Shown here piece by piece: positions 22,601 through 32,072 of a stretch of DNA of 64,000 nucleotides. This DNA comes from Branchiostoma floridae. Lineage: Eukaryota > Chordata > Leptocardii > Amphioxiformes > Branchiostomatidae. The stretch's first letter is position 1. The number at the start of each line of letters is the position of its first letter. The translations under genes and the position numbers were made by a program. The DNA lies in contig NC_049980.1 in assembly GCF_000003815.2 (NCBI RefSeq), forward strand, positions 14,844,293 to 14,908,292. The letters run 5' to 3'. The notes beneath the pieces are model-generated. The model was not told the DNA's origin, made no database searches, and saw nothing but the letters and a program-made list of their open reading frames with translations.

Positions 22601-25600
22601 CCGCACATGCTAAAAATGGTCACTTATTAGATCTAGAGTTACGATTGTCGTGATCAATTTTAAAACTTTGAAACGGTCGGAGCAAATGTTTTGCCACCTT
22701 AGACAAACATTTGTGCTGTAGGCATGAACTTGACGAGTCCTTGACTTGCAAACGATTGGACTACATTAAGCGTGTCTGGAGAAATTTTCAAATTAATGCT
22801 CTTCGTTGGGCTTGAGAGAAAATGAATGATAAAATCAAATGGATGATTGAATGATTAAATGGATGGATGAGTGAGTGAGTGAGTGAGTGAGTGAATGAAT
22901 GAATGAAAGTATTGTAACATGTACCAGTCATGGCTGCCATATCGTTACAAGATATGGGTATAGGTAAAGCTCAACAGTTCAATACAAGTTTCCACAGGAC
23001 AGAGAAAGAAGCTCACATACCTTCGTAAGACAGAGTGAATCCATTATGTCCGATATTTTCACTCGCCCTCCGAACAAACCGCACACAGGCCATGTTGGTA
23101 GGGACGTTAATGACTGTTGTCTCAGTATCATTTCCTATGTAGGAGCTGACCTTGTCATTGCACGCACCGTCTGAGAAGATTTGCAACTCGTCGTACTGGT
23201 CTTCCTTGCTGTCATAGTTGAGGTTGTAACGTGGCAGTGTAATCTTGACTCCGCGCCCTTCTGGCACGGCGATGATCCAGGTGCACACTCGGTCCACATC
23301 CCGTACGGCGGGGGGATAGGCGTGGGGGTAGCCAGGGGACTTGACTTCCCCTCGATACGCTGTCAATGTTCGCCCACATGCTGATGAAACAAAGGCAAGT
23401 TCAGACTGAGTTAGTTTATGGATTTGGTAATACATCTTAAACTAGAGTTCAACGAACCCATCTCTTCGCCAAATAATCATGCCTTTATTCAAGACTTTAA
23501 GGTCTTATTCATGTATTACTAAATCATGCCTTTATTTAAGACTTTAAGGTCTTATTCATCTATTACTAAATAGTACCTACCCCCAAACCCCACAAATGCT
23601 ACCAAAACAAGACCTGATTGTACAAGATGACCTGATAGCACCCCTGGTCAATCAGAATTTCAAGCTTTTCAGTGTCCAGCTCACGGCTTGTCAGTGTTTC
23701 CTCCAGCAAAAACATCTGTCAAACAGATGTGTCCATAGATATAGGTCAAGTGAGATACATGTATATACAAAACAGTTTATTTCTGTTAATTGGCCACTGA
23801 TTACAATTAAATGCATCTTTCCATGTAGATTATTATTTTAAGTACTCATTCTATCTACATACCAAAAAATCCTGATGATCCGTCAACACGTTCTCGAGTT
23901 ATTCTCGTTCAAAGTTTGAAAGGAAATCGGTGCCTGCAGTTCCCAAAAAGCCGCTAGGGGGTCCAAACTCACAGCACTTACTCTCTGCCCCAAGGGCTAT
24001 CTACCACTCAAAAATCATGACCACAGCATATCCAAAACACGAAGTGTCAAAAATAAAAGTTTTGCTGCAGTACCTTAGGCAGTCACTAGGGGGCCCATTA
24101 TCGAACTTGACCTTCGTTTTCTTGACCCCCACCCACCTACCAAATATCATCAGGATCCATTCAAGGGTTCTCGAGTTATCTTGCTTACAGACAAACGCAC
24201 TTACATACAAATCCCGCTACAGCGCCGTAGGTAAGAGCCAGGTAAACCATTTTCGCACTTGACCTTCCTCTCCAAAACCGCTACACACCTACCAAGTTTC
24301 TTGAAAATCGCCCAGCTAGATTTTGACTTATGCTGCCCAAAACAAACTGCAAAAAACATACCAAGCTCGCTGCAGTACCGTAGGAAAACGCCAGGTAAAC
24401 CGTTTTCGAACTTGGCATTCCTTTCGACAACCGCTACACACCTACCAAAAATCACAAAGTTCCATCTACAATTTCTCGAGTTATATGCTGTTGACCTACA
24501 TACAGACCCAAGTCGACAAAAACATACTCTATCGCCATTGGCGAAGAGAATAAAACGACGAAGGGTGATAAACCCTGACACTTGAAGAAACACAGCGATA
24601 TGAATAAAAGCAATCTAATACTAAACATGTCGAGAGAAAAGGAGGTCATCTTAATCAGGGCGCACTAACCGCCTCTCAACCGGAACGGGGGCGATATGGA
24701 CTTCCAACAACCTTTTACCCATTGATGACGTCACACGTGCATAACGTCACGAGAGATTATATCAAATAGCTGAAGAGGAACGCACAATTTAGTCGAAATT
24801 TGCAATGAGTCCATTTTGTTCATTTGGCGACCGCTTTAAATTGTCCATAAAGCAATGTAATACAACAACCCTACGCTTCATCTGATTGATATAAATAGTA
24901 AGGTACATAACCTTAAAATCGATGATGATTTTACTGTTTCATCATAAGCTGACACATTCAGGTGAAAACGAACAATGTGCAATGCAATGGAACTAACTCT
25001 TACATAAGCATAATGTTACGTACCTTTCGGTGACCTCTGACCGTACTTACTGCACCTTGCAAATCCATGAGCTGGAAGAGAACAGAGAGGGAGCAAATGC
25101 AGTAACTGTTGTACACCTGAGGTGATGTTTCAAGTGGAAACCCCATGTTTTGCATAAAAGTCGTATTGTGTGATATTAAGTTTCATTTACCAAAATACTA
25201 CCGGACGTATGTCCAAAAATGATACCTCCAATATTTGGCTACAGCTTGTATTTTACGATTTCCTCAAGTTGAGTAAGAATTTCCTTGGAAAATGCACATC
25301 GATAGAAGATCACTGATGCACAGACCAAATCGGATCGGAATAGCACTACTTATGTGCAGAGAATTGGAATGCCAATATTTGCCAGTTAAAAGGCTGCAGT
25401 TGAAAAATACCACCACAAAAGATATCTTCTAGTCTTGAATCGGTGCCATTGTCCCGCCTACGCGCTCGATCATCCTGTCAACTCAACCGCCCATTCTCAC
25501 AGGACGCTTTGCAATTAGACAAGTGCACGGATGATTGCCGCTCTCTGTGACATTTAAAGGGTCGCCTCTCATTTTTGGGGTCGGCTCGAAGCAGTAAGGA

Positions 25601-28600
25601 AAAAATTGGCGATTATATTAAAAGTCAGTGGAGTTCAACGCTGCGTTAAATAGCCCATACAGAATGTCTTATTCATGTATTTGTATGTGAGTACATGTAT
25701 ATCGTATGTATGTGTACGTGCCTGTGATCGTGTGCTTGAGACAGAAAGTAAAAAAAAAGTTTAAGAGGTATCGGTGCTCAGCCATCCTTTTAGCCACTTA
25801 CTCTCGCTTCATAGACTTTACAGCTTATCCTACTGCGCTATTATGAAAAATTTATGTGTAAATGTGGCCACCCTAACGAATCAACTATACATTATTTTCT
25901 ACACTGTCCTCTATACAATGATGCAAGACTTGATATGTTGTCATCTTTAACCACTATGTTCATGCAGGGTATCTTACCATTTGACCCTAGACACACCACT
26001 GAAAATATTTTATGTTCAACCTTACTCAGGGGAAACCCAGTACTATCTACCATCCAGAACTGTCATTTATTTGATGTTGTATTCAAGTTCATCAAACAGA
26101 CAGATCGTTTCAGCTGAACCTTATTTGATTATTATTTCTAAGTTTGTTTATCAGCCATATGTCACTCTGTTATTTGATTCCTTGTTTATTTTCATGTAAG
26201 TTACGTCTTGTGTTCAATAGACAGGTTGTTTAAGTTGATTTATAACCTTATTTGATTACTTCTAAGTTTGTATGCCAGCTACACGTCACTTTGTTATTTG
26301 ATTCCTTGTTGTTTTATTTCATGTCGTTATCATTATCTCTTGACTTTGTTATTTAGCGTTTTGTAGTCCTGTATGTGTGTCCTTATTTTGTTTATGTACA
26401 TGAGGAGAAGACCTCGATAAGCAGGGTCTGCTTTCTGTCTCATCCTCTTTAAAGAAATGTGAATAAAAAAAAAAAAAAAAAAATTTATACACTTTAAGAG
26501 AACATTTCATGCTTGCACCAGCGCATGAAGAATCGATGCTCAAAAATCATAAAGCAGAAAAAATGGCCAACTTTGTGTTTTCTAAATGATTCATTTTAAT
26601 AAAAAAATTATTTTTTGGTCAACATGTATATTTATTTACACTTATAACAGGACATGCCCCATAAAGTACAGCCACCTTCAGTACACTACGAATTCCTGCT
26701 TCAAGCTTGAAGAGTGTTGGGGGGGGGGGGGGGAGGGTCATATGAATGCTAATGACTTGATGTGTCACAGACGACAGATAATTATTTCAACTATCACAGC
26801 AACGGATTTCCGGCGATGTTCCTCACTAGAGATCACCAAACCGTCAGCTATCACAACTCCCTACTGTTTCATTAAATAATAGTCTCCTCAGCTACAAAAT
26901 GAAAGAACATCTATCAATGTCAGGTCCAAAATAATGGATTTTCTCCCGGGAAATAAGTAGAAAATGTACATACTATTGATTACTCCTAAGGAGCATTTTT
27001 GAGTCCTAATCGGATATCTGGAATTAGATCTGTCATTAATGTTACAAATGATAAGGGATAATTTGAACTTTCAATAGCGAATATTTTGTAGCGTATATTT
27101 TGACCTTTTGATAGCGTATATTTTGTTTTTCTAATTTGAACTGCTTATTATGCCTCACCTTATTGTCTTCTGAGTTTTCTTTATGTAATAACAACCCTAC
27201 GAAGAAAATCCACACGCACTGAAGCAAAATTACCTGTCATCATCGTCATCATATCATACTAATGAAGATGTATTGAGCAAAATTTATTAATGGCTGGTTT
27301 GAAACTGTAGACCCTCGAGGAGCTCTCATATTTCACTTGGCAGTTAAGAATCTATTTCATTTCGTTAGTTGGGCAGGAAATGGTGCTTGCCGCTATATAC
27401 CAGTACACTTCTTAAAACCATTCAAGAATATGCTAGTTACGTCGTTTCGCGATTTAGTGATTGTAGCCTAGTCGGAATACTGTGGTTGCAACCAAAACAC
27501 ATTAATAAGTACAGTACTGATAAGACGACATATCAAATGTCTGTAGTAATGTATTTTCATAATATCTTGTCATAGTCATGCAAAGTGATTAATCACCTGT
27601 CACAATACCTCGTAATTCAGTGTCTAAAGAGGCCAATACCAGCAGACAATATTTCACCCACAGTATCGACTACTTGTCCATTTCCCCACACTTTGGTACG
27701 ATCATGAAGGGTTTGATTTGTTTCATCGGAAAGGAACGAAACGGGCGAGTAAGGCCGTGATTTCCTCTAACGATTGTTATAAATCCTGTATGTCTTTGTA
27801 AATGCCATTGATTGCATCAATGGTAAAACAATAATAACAATAATTATTACAATTCATATCCGGGGGCTAATTGCGAGGAAAGCGAAGCAATTGTATACAA
27901 TTAAAATGACAGACAGCTATTTGAAGAGTTTGACTTCTTTTCTGCATAAAATGATAGAGTCAATTCCAAGTCACCGTGCGGATGTTTGTTGCCATTGTTT
28001 AGAACTGATTTTAAAGTTTTGTAATTATATGTCTAGGACATCTGATACTTCAGAAATATTTCTAACAGTGTTTCAACTTTATGAATATTTTCCTGGTTCT
28101 GTAAAACTTTCGAAATATTCATGGTGTGGAATTGGATACTTCTGATGGTTTCTAAATAACGATAACAGCATTCTACCATTATTTACCATTTTCTACCATT
28201 TTTTGTAAATGGTTCAGTGGGCTGGGAAGATAGCAATTCACACATCCTTGCAAAGTAGGGTTGGGTGCCATGCAACAATGGCCCACCACAAAAGAAACAC
28301 CAGTGAAATCTAAAAATGTACAGAGGCAACAATAGGGCTTACTTTTGTGGGGGGAATAAACTAATTTTACCATTTGGCAAAGTTTACAAATATTTGTAAA
28401 TATTTGTAAATGTTAACAAAACCACAGAGGTTTCACAACTATTCTAAATAAAGATATTTTTGTACAGTTACTTTCAAAATGTTTCTAAAATATTCAAAGG
28501 AATTCAAATAGATGAGTATTTTCTTAGACAACTTTTTAAAACGAATTTAATTATTGTGGCTTATATATTCTTATATATATATTCTCTTACAAAATAATTC

Positions 28601-29072
28601 AGACTTATTACAAATATCACCTAAAAACCCTCATGGTGACTTGGAATGGACTCTCGATGACTCATCTAATGTATTGGAAGATAAAATGGATAAAATGACT
28701 GAAACAAGAAAGTAGTTTTTGTTGATCAGTTTAAAGTGAAAATCATGGGGGAATTCTGTAGTGCTCTACATGCTAGATATCCACCTCTATCAGCCTGAGA
28801 ATGGTTCTATGGATATTGACAGATGAAATATGATTTCTATATAGTAACCATCACGGTGCGTCGTAAAGCATGTATCTACAGCCAGACAGGTACTATGTGG
28901 TTAGTTAGATTATCTTTGCACGTTGCCAGATTGTTGTATTCTAATCCCTCCATACAGCCCGTCCCTGCAAACACGCTGTGATGAATAGGAAAGTTGATAT
29001 GGCGTACTTACCCAAACAGTAGGCAAAGATGACCGTACAAATCACGAGCTTGACGTCCATCGCACCTTTCAT
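19488..29072 (-). CDS. Gene B: secreted or GPI-anchored protein with two CUB domains (six coding exons), paralogue of gene A
   Basis: Coding exons on the minus strand are 29072-29012, 25071-25024, 23380-23021, 21204-20839, 20036-19932 and 19609-19488. All introns are GT-AG and phase 1, and the frame is 354 codons including TGA (353 aa). The order is signal peptide (1-21), A-R-C-S segment, CUB1 (about 38-156), CUB2 (about 164-278), polar linker and a 20-residue hydrophobic tail ending at the stop. N-glycosylation sites are NDT in CUB1 and NQT and NDT in CUB2. Intron positions and phases match gene A at every junction, so the two genes came from one duplication. The tail (SPFLALSLMLF...) is an excellent GPI-signal candidate. 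The protein probably sits on the outer cell surface; its partner cannot be read from the sequence. The gene is convergent with gene A. Confidence 0.88.
19932..20036 (-). CDS. Gene B exon 5: low-complexity linker
   Basis: The 105-nt 1-1 exon follows TCCTTCCGCAG and ends at G|GTTAGT. It encodes a Gly/Ala/Ser-rich stretch (LGRPLAADPM ... LTGEAPSD) without cysteine. The ends align with exon 5 of gene A, while the middle has diverged from Gln/Asn/Pro-rich to Gly/Ser-rich, as expected for an unstructured stalk. Confidence 0.82.
20505..20595 (+). mobile_element. MITE, GAGCGACC family, fragment in the flank of gene B exon 5
   Basis: GTGACCCTTGGTTTTATAAT followed by TGGAATGTGATGCACCATAT matches the left interior of the family. 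Both ends are missing. It lies in intron 4 of gene B. Confidence 0.45.
20839..21204 (-). CDS. Gene B exon 4: CUB domain 2
   Basis: The 366-nt 1-1 exon starts VISATGECGANQT and contains [32 protein letters not shown] and G-F-W-L-K-Y. Cysteines are ECGA, DCTW, SCDY and KYCAS. The acceptor is TTTTACAG and the donor A|GTAAGT, so the last exon base is A where gene A has G. The first codon of the linker is therefore Thr instead of Ala. Confidence 0.92.
22400..22510 (-). mobile_element. MITE, GAGCGACC family, fragment
   Basis: CTGCGACCGATGAGCGACTA, then GATTGATCAACGAATTTTAT and TTTTTACG match one end of the family. The second end is absent. Confidence 0.55.
22855..22908. repeat. Tetranucleotide microsatellite (GGAT/GAGT/GAAT)
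   Basis: A run of GATG, then GAGT about six times, then GAAT about four times. Confidence 0.9.
23021..23380 (-). CDS. Gene B exon 3: CUB domain 1
   Basis: The 360-nt 1-1 exon encodes A-C-G-R-T-L-T-A-Y-R-G, S-P-G-Y-P-x-x-Y-P-P, C-T-W-I-I, Q-Y-D-E-L-Q-I-F-S-D-G and F-T-L-S-Y-E. The four cysteines are CGR, VCTW, GACND and MACVRF. It is five codons shorter than CUB1 of gene A, mainly in the loop before Y-D-E-L. Acceptor TTTCATCAG, donor G|GTATGT. Confidence 0.92.
23439..24550 (+). mobile_element. Dispersed non-autonomous element, copy A, with inverted arms
   Basis: It starts ACTAGAGTTCAACGAACCCA and ends near GGCGAAGAGAA. TCTCTTCGCCAA at 23461-23472 is exactly inverted at 24538-24549. The interior has several diverged repeats of a phrase around GCCAGGTAAACC...CTACACACCTACCAA and CTCGAGTTAT. 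Related interiors occur at 31449-31990, 46770-47367 and 52573-53366. Apparent ORFs do not match any protein pattern. The class is uncertain; a Helitron-like element is one option. Confidence 0.5.
23475..23570. repeat. Direct duplication of about 48 bp inside copy A
   Basis: AATCATGCCTTTATTCAAGA...TTACTA occurs twice in a row with two or three differences. Each unit carries the perfect palindrome GACTTTAAGGTC apart from its centre. Confidence 0.8.
24726..24750. promoter_or_regulatory. CRE-like and E-box motif cluster in intron 2 of gene B
   Basis: TGACGTCA (24726-24733) is followed immediately by CACGTG (24734-24739) and then by a half CRE, ACGTCA. Motif match only. Confidence 0.25.
25024..25071 (-). 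CDS. Gene B exon 2: 16-codon segment with conserved single Cys
   Basis: This 48-nt 1-1 exon lies between GTTCTCTTCCAG and G|GTACGT. It encodes HGFARCSKYGQRSPK after the split Ala codon. It aligns with exon 2 of gene A (G-x-A-R-C-S then S/P-K) and is two codons longer. Finding it in both genes in the same position and phase confirms it. Confidence 0.85.
25795..26483 (+). mobile_element. 5'-truncated LINE with poly(A) tail
   Basis: The frame 25854-26117 encodes the C-terminal cysteine motif of non-LTR reverse transcriptases: C-K-C-G-x-x-x-E-S-x-x-H-Y-x-x-x-C-P-x-Y-x-x-x-R. After the stop there is a 3' UTR of about 350 bp ending in AATAAA and about 20 A at 26464-26483. The reverse transcriptase and endonuclease regions are absent. 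It lies in intron 1 of gene B on the opposite strand from the gene. Confidence 0.75.
26707..26732. repeat. Poly(G) run
   Basis: About 18 consecutive G followed by AGGG; a possible G-quadruplex former and a likely sequencing difficulty. Confidence 0.8.
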
Positions 29073-29090
29073 TCCATAACCATTTTGTTC
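29012..29090 (-). CDS. Gene B exon 1: 5' UTR end, start codon and signal peptide
   Basis: The ATG at 29072-29070 starts MKGAMDVKLVICTVIFAYCL, a signal peptide like that of gene A (shared L-V-I-C-x-V-I core and C-L end). The donor is G|GTAAGT at 29012/29011. A TTTCTCTTCGATAG acceptor ends at 29091, so a 5'-UTR intron is likely, as in gene A. The second ATG (codon 5) would also work. Confidence 0.75.
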
Positions 29091-30309
29091 CTATCGAAGA
29101 GAAACGGTTACATCAGACCACATGACAACAGGTCACACCACCGCGTACCGTGAAATATTGTATACGTTTATCAAACCAGGTGAATAGATCTTGCCAGATA
29201 CGTCCTGAAGAAGAAAATGAGATCGGGACTATACTGACATGCCAAAATGATGCATATCCGGTCGAATGTGCGCAATAATGGAGTTGCTAGATTGATGACA
29301 GTCTTAGGAGACTGCAATGGTAATACAATAAAAGAAGAAAGACGCTGCTTCTATTACACGTAGAACGATCCACGATAATGTAAAGCATATGTGTGTTAAA
29401 ACATAAGATTCCCCATCCATCTATCACGTTATAAAGAGCACCCGTTTAATTCAGATGACAAACATGGCAAATAGCAGCTTTCTTCCCGGAAGACCTTTGC
29501 GTTGCCGTTACTCTGCATCCATCTCCCCATCATTCTGGATCGTGACTAGGCAGCAAAGTAGTCGGCCCGTTACCCTCCCGCTTAGATATTAATGCCAAAC
29601 TTGCCAAACGACGCTTACCTGCTATATCCCTTCGTCTTCCCTAAACCCAGCCGAGGATCATGCGATCTGACCTATGTCATTGATACAACCTTGCCGACAG
29701 GTCCTGAATCGATTATCCTCTGTTATACATTTCCCGTATACATAATATACGATATACAAGGATAACTGAACGTACCGAAGCCTCATGATACATGGAGAAA
29801 ACAAGTTTGCGCCCTCTCATGATCGACTGCCTGCATCTTCGATACAGCCGACAAAACGATCGTTGTGAATGGATATACTATCAGCGCTTTAATTCACGCT
29901 TGACCCGGGACAAGGCCATCCATCCAAATGAGCGCATGTCATTCATGCAAATCTCTGCTAATATTCTGCCCGATAGGTGGTTCTCTCGCATAGCAAGCAT
30001 TCCAGGAAACAAGGATGAGGCTAACCTGATCTGCAGGGGCCTATACATTGTGGATCAGGTAATGGATATGTATGTGCCAAATCAGTGGCATGTAATATGC
30101 TGTGTCTTTATCTTCCATAAATAGAGACAAGCGTGCTAAATGTACCTAGTATAGGGTCGTGCAAGTCGGGATTCACAAATGGTATGCATGAAAACTGAAA
30201 TCTAAAAGTCTTATTCAATAGAAATATGGGAACTTAGAGGGATGCTAAATCTATATTAGCTTTCGGCACAGTTGTGGGATGATCGGGTATTGACCGAGGG
30301 AAGGTTTTT

Positions 30310-30530
30310 ATGGCCCATTTTCCACTAGAGCGCCATTTACCTGCATGAATCAGATCATGTGTGACCGTTGATTTTATAATTGGAATATAATGAACTGTGC
30401 AAAAGCATAATTCAAAAGGCAGCAAAACACGCAGAGCGTTCTTTTTCTATAAAATTCGTTGAGCGATCTGTCAAATATTTGGCGCTAATAGGTCGCAGGC
30501 TTTCGTGGAAAGGGGATGTTAAAGGATTCA
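30310..30530 (+). mobile_element. MITE, GAGCGACC family, full-length copy
   Basis: TTTTCCACTAGAGCGCCATT at the left, GTGACCGTTGATTTTATAAT, AACACGCAGAGCGTTC and AATTCGTTGAGCGATCTGTC inside, and GGTCGCAGGCTTTCGTGGAAAGGGG at the right. Confidence 0.7.
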
Positions 30531-30846
30531 CTCCACTAGAACTGCAGCACAAAGGTCTCTACCATTCTGTAGTGTTGTCTAACTTTACTGACGGTAACCC
30601 CAGCATCCCATTTGTCAGCGGATAATACCTTCCTTTAGCCCTTTTCCAAAATGATGGATCATCCATTCGACCTTGCTGGACCAGGGCTTTAGACCTGCGC
30701 ATGCAATGTTCAAGTTATCTGTGCGTGTCACCCTTCCAAGGGCAATACAATCACCAATGGTCCGATGTCTTTGCCTGTTGACTTTAATTGGATAACCCCA
30801 CAAGCATGCGTCCCGTATCGTGATTACGCTTGGTAAAGATGGGAGG

Positions 30847-30884
30847 TGACGTATATGACGTCATCATTGCATAGGTGCCACGTG
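30847..30884. promoter_or_regulatory. CRE-like and E-box motif cluster upstream of gene B
   Basis: TGACGT, then TGACGTCA (30856-30863), then CACGTG (30879-30884), about 1.8 kb upstream of the gene B start. Motif match only. Confidence 0.25.
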
Positions 30885-31044
30885 ACAGACCAGGTCCACA
30901 CCACTGTTTTCTCGGACGACGTTAAAATTTGATTGCATTATGTTGTGTAAACTCCTTTTCAGAAGACCGCGCTGCGACCGCTGAGCGACCTAACATTTGA
31001 CAGATCGCTCGACGAATTTCGTAGATAAAGACATATTTTTACGA

Positions 31045-31415
31045 ACACTGTATAATGCTGTCTTTTGTTTGTTTATCTGTTTATTTTTCCGCACTTGAAG
31101 AAAAATCAAACAATAAACACATGACAATGAAATAAGATAACATAACAGTGGAAGGAAGGCCCAAACCCTCTTCTTATCAAAAGACCTCCCTTTACTAACT
31201 AATTACAATTCATATAAATTACACAAAGGAAATAAGTATGGATAATAGATAAAGGAACCAATAGAATGAAAACACATTACACTAAACAATTAACCATAAC
31301 TTATGTAATGGTGTATGGATATAAGTTAAAAATTGTAAGCGTAAACCAATTTAGGCAATATAGGACTATATGCATAAAATCAGCTTTATTGTGAAATAAG
31401 ATCAGCTTTAGTATG
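31045..31415 (-). mobile_element. LINE-like 3' UTR piece nested in a MITE
   Basis: On the minus strand it ends with AATAAACAGATAAACAAAC-like simple repeats, preceded by AAGAAGAGGGTTTGGGCC. That is the style of a LINE 3' end. No coding sequence is seen. Confidence 0.4.
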
Positions 31416-31448
31416 AATCATACTTTTACATCTTGCATCATATTCTAA

Positions 31449-31990
31449 CTAGAGTTCCACGAGTTTATACTCGTTCCAAATGATTTTTTTTCGAGTAAAG
31501 CTCCGTATCAAGTATTTCCCACTGACTATAAAAATACTGTCCTAATTTGCACAAATTGTCTCAGTTCATCTTCTTTACCCAAATAGCAGAAATATTTCAG
31601 ACTTTACTATGAAAACCTTATTTTGACAAAGAAGGCTATTTCTGTGCTTCCTCTTGAATTATGTACACGTGACCCTGATTTGCATGATTTATGATTAATA
31701 ACATTCATCTTTATTTAGCTTCGTAATTTGTCAAGTGTGATGATTTCCATCATTTACCACTTTGAAATTATAGTTTTGTCATGCAAATGAGGTAACTATC
31801 TGCATGATGGATATCTACAGACATTCTTTTCTTTCTCAGTTGTATATGTGACAAATTTTAGAGTCCTTCCCAGCTACCAAATATTCAAGGATTCACGAGT
31901 ACGTCGAGTTACGCTGTTCACACACAGATACGTCGTAGACACCCCCACACAGAGACAAACACACCCAAAATATAACCTTCTTTGCGAGGG
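31449..31990 (+). mobile_element. Dispersed element, copy B, with exact ends
   Basis: It starts CTAGAGTTCCACGAGTTTAT and ends CTTTGCGAGGG, flanked by TAA on both sides (31446-31448 and 31991-31993). Removing it and one TAA restores the MITE reading CATATTCTAATTATGAAATC. The host sequence therefore defines the element length as 542 bp. Confidence 0.65.
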
Positions 31991-32072
31991 TAATTATGAA
32001 ATCGAGGGTTACCCAAGTTAAGTTTTGGTCTCTGTTCGGTCGCTGAGCGATCGCAGGCTAGTGGGAAGGGGG

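Larger units (their letters stand above)
21205..23020 (-). other. Intron 3 of gene B
   Basis: This 1.8-kb intron contains a MITE fragment (22400-22510) and a GAGT/GAAT microsatellite (22855-22908). No additional exon is seen. Confidence 0.75.
23381..25023 (-). other. Intron 2 of gene B
   Basis: Two thirds of this 1.6-kb intron is a dispersed element (23439-24550). A CRE-like TGACGTCA and a CACGTG lie side by side at 24726-24739. Confidence 0.75.
25072..29011 (-). other. Intron 1 of gene B
   Basis: This 3.9-kb intron contains the truncated LINE, a G-run at 26707-26732 and AT-rich sequence. An 84-codon frame at 27891-28145 (+) has a C-C-H-C-L-E-L motif but no family I recognise and no splice support. 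Confidence 0.7.
30950..32072 (-). mobile_element. MITE, GAGCGACC family, interrupted by two insertions
   Basis: The left end (CTGCGACCGCTGAGCGACCT, GATCGCTCGACGAATTTCGT) and right end (GGTCTCTGTTCGGTCGCTGA, CTAGTGGGAAGGGGG) belong to one copy. The middle block CATACTTTTACATCTTGCAT at 31423-31444 is isolated between two inserts (about 31045-31415 and 31449-31990). Confidence 0.65.

Noticed and set aside
23181-23384. ORF on + across gene B exon 3
   Set aside because: Antisense shadow of the CUB1 exon.
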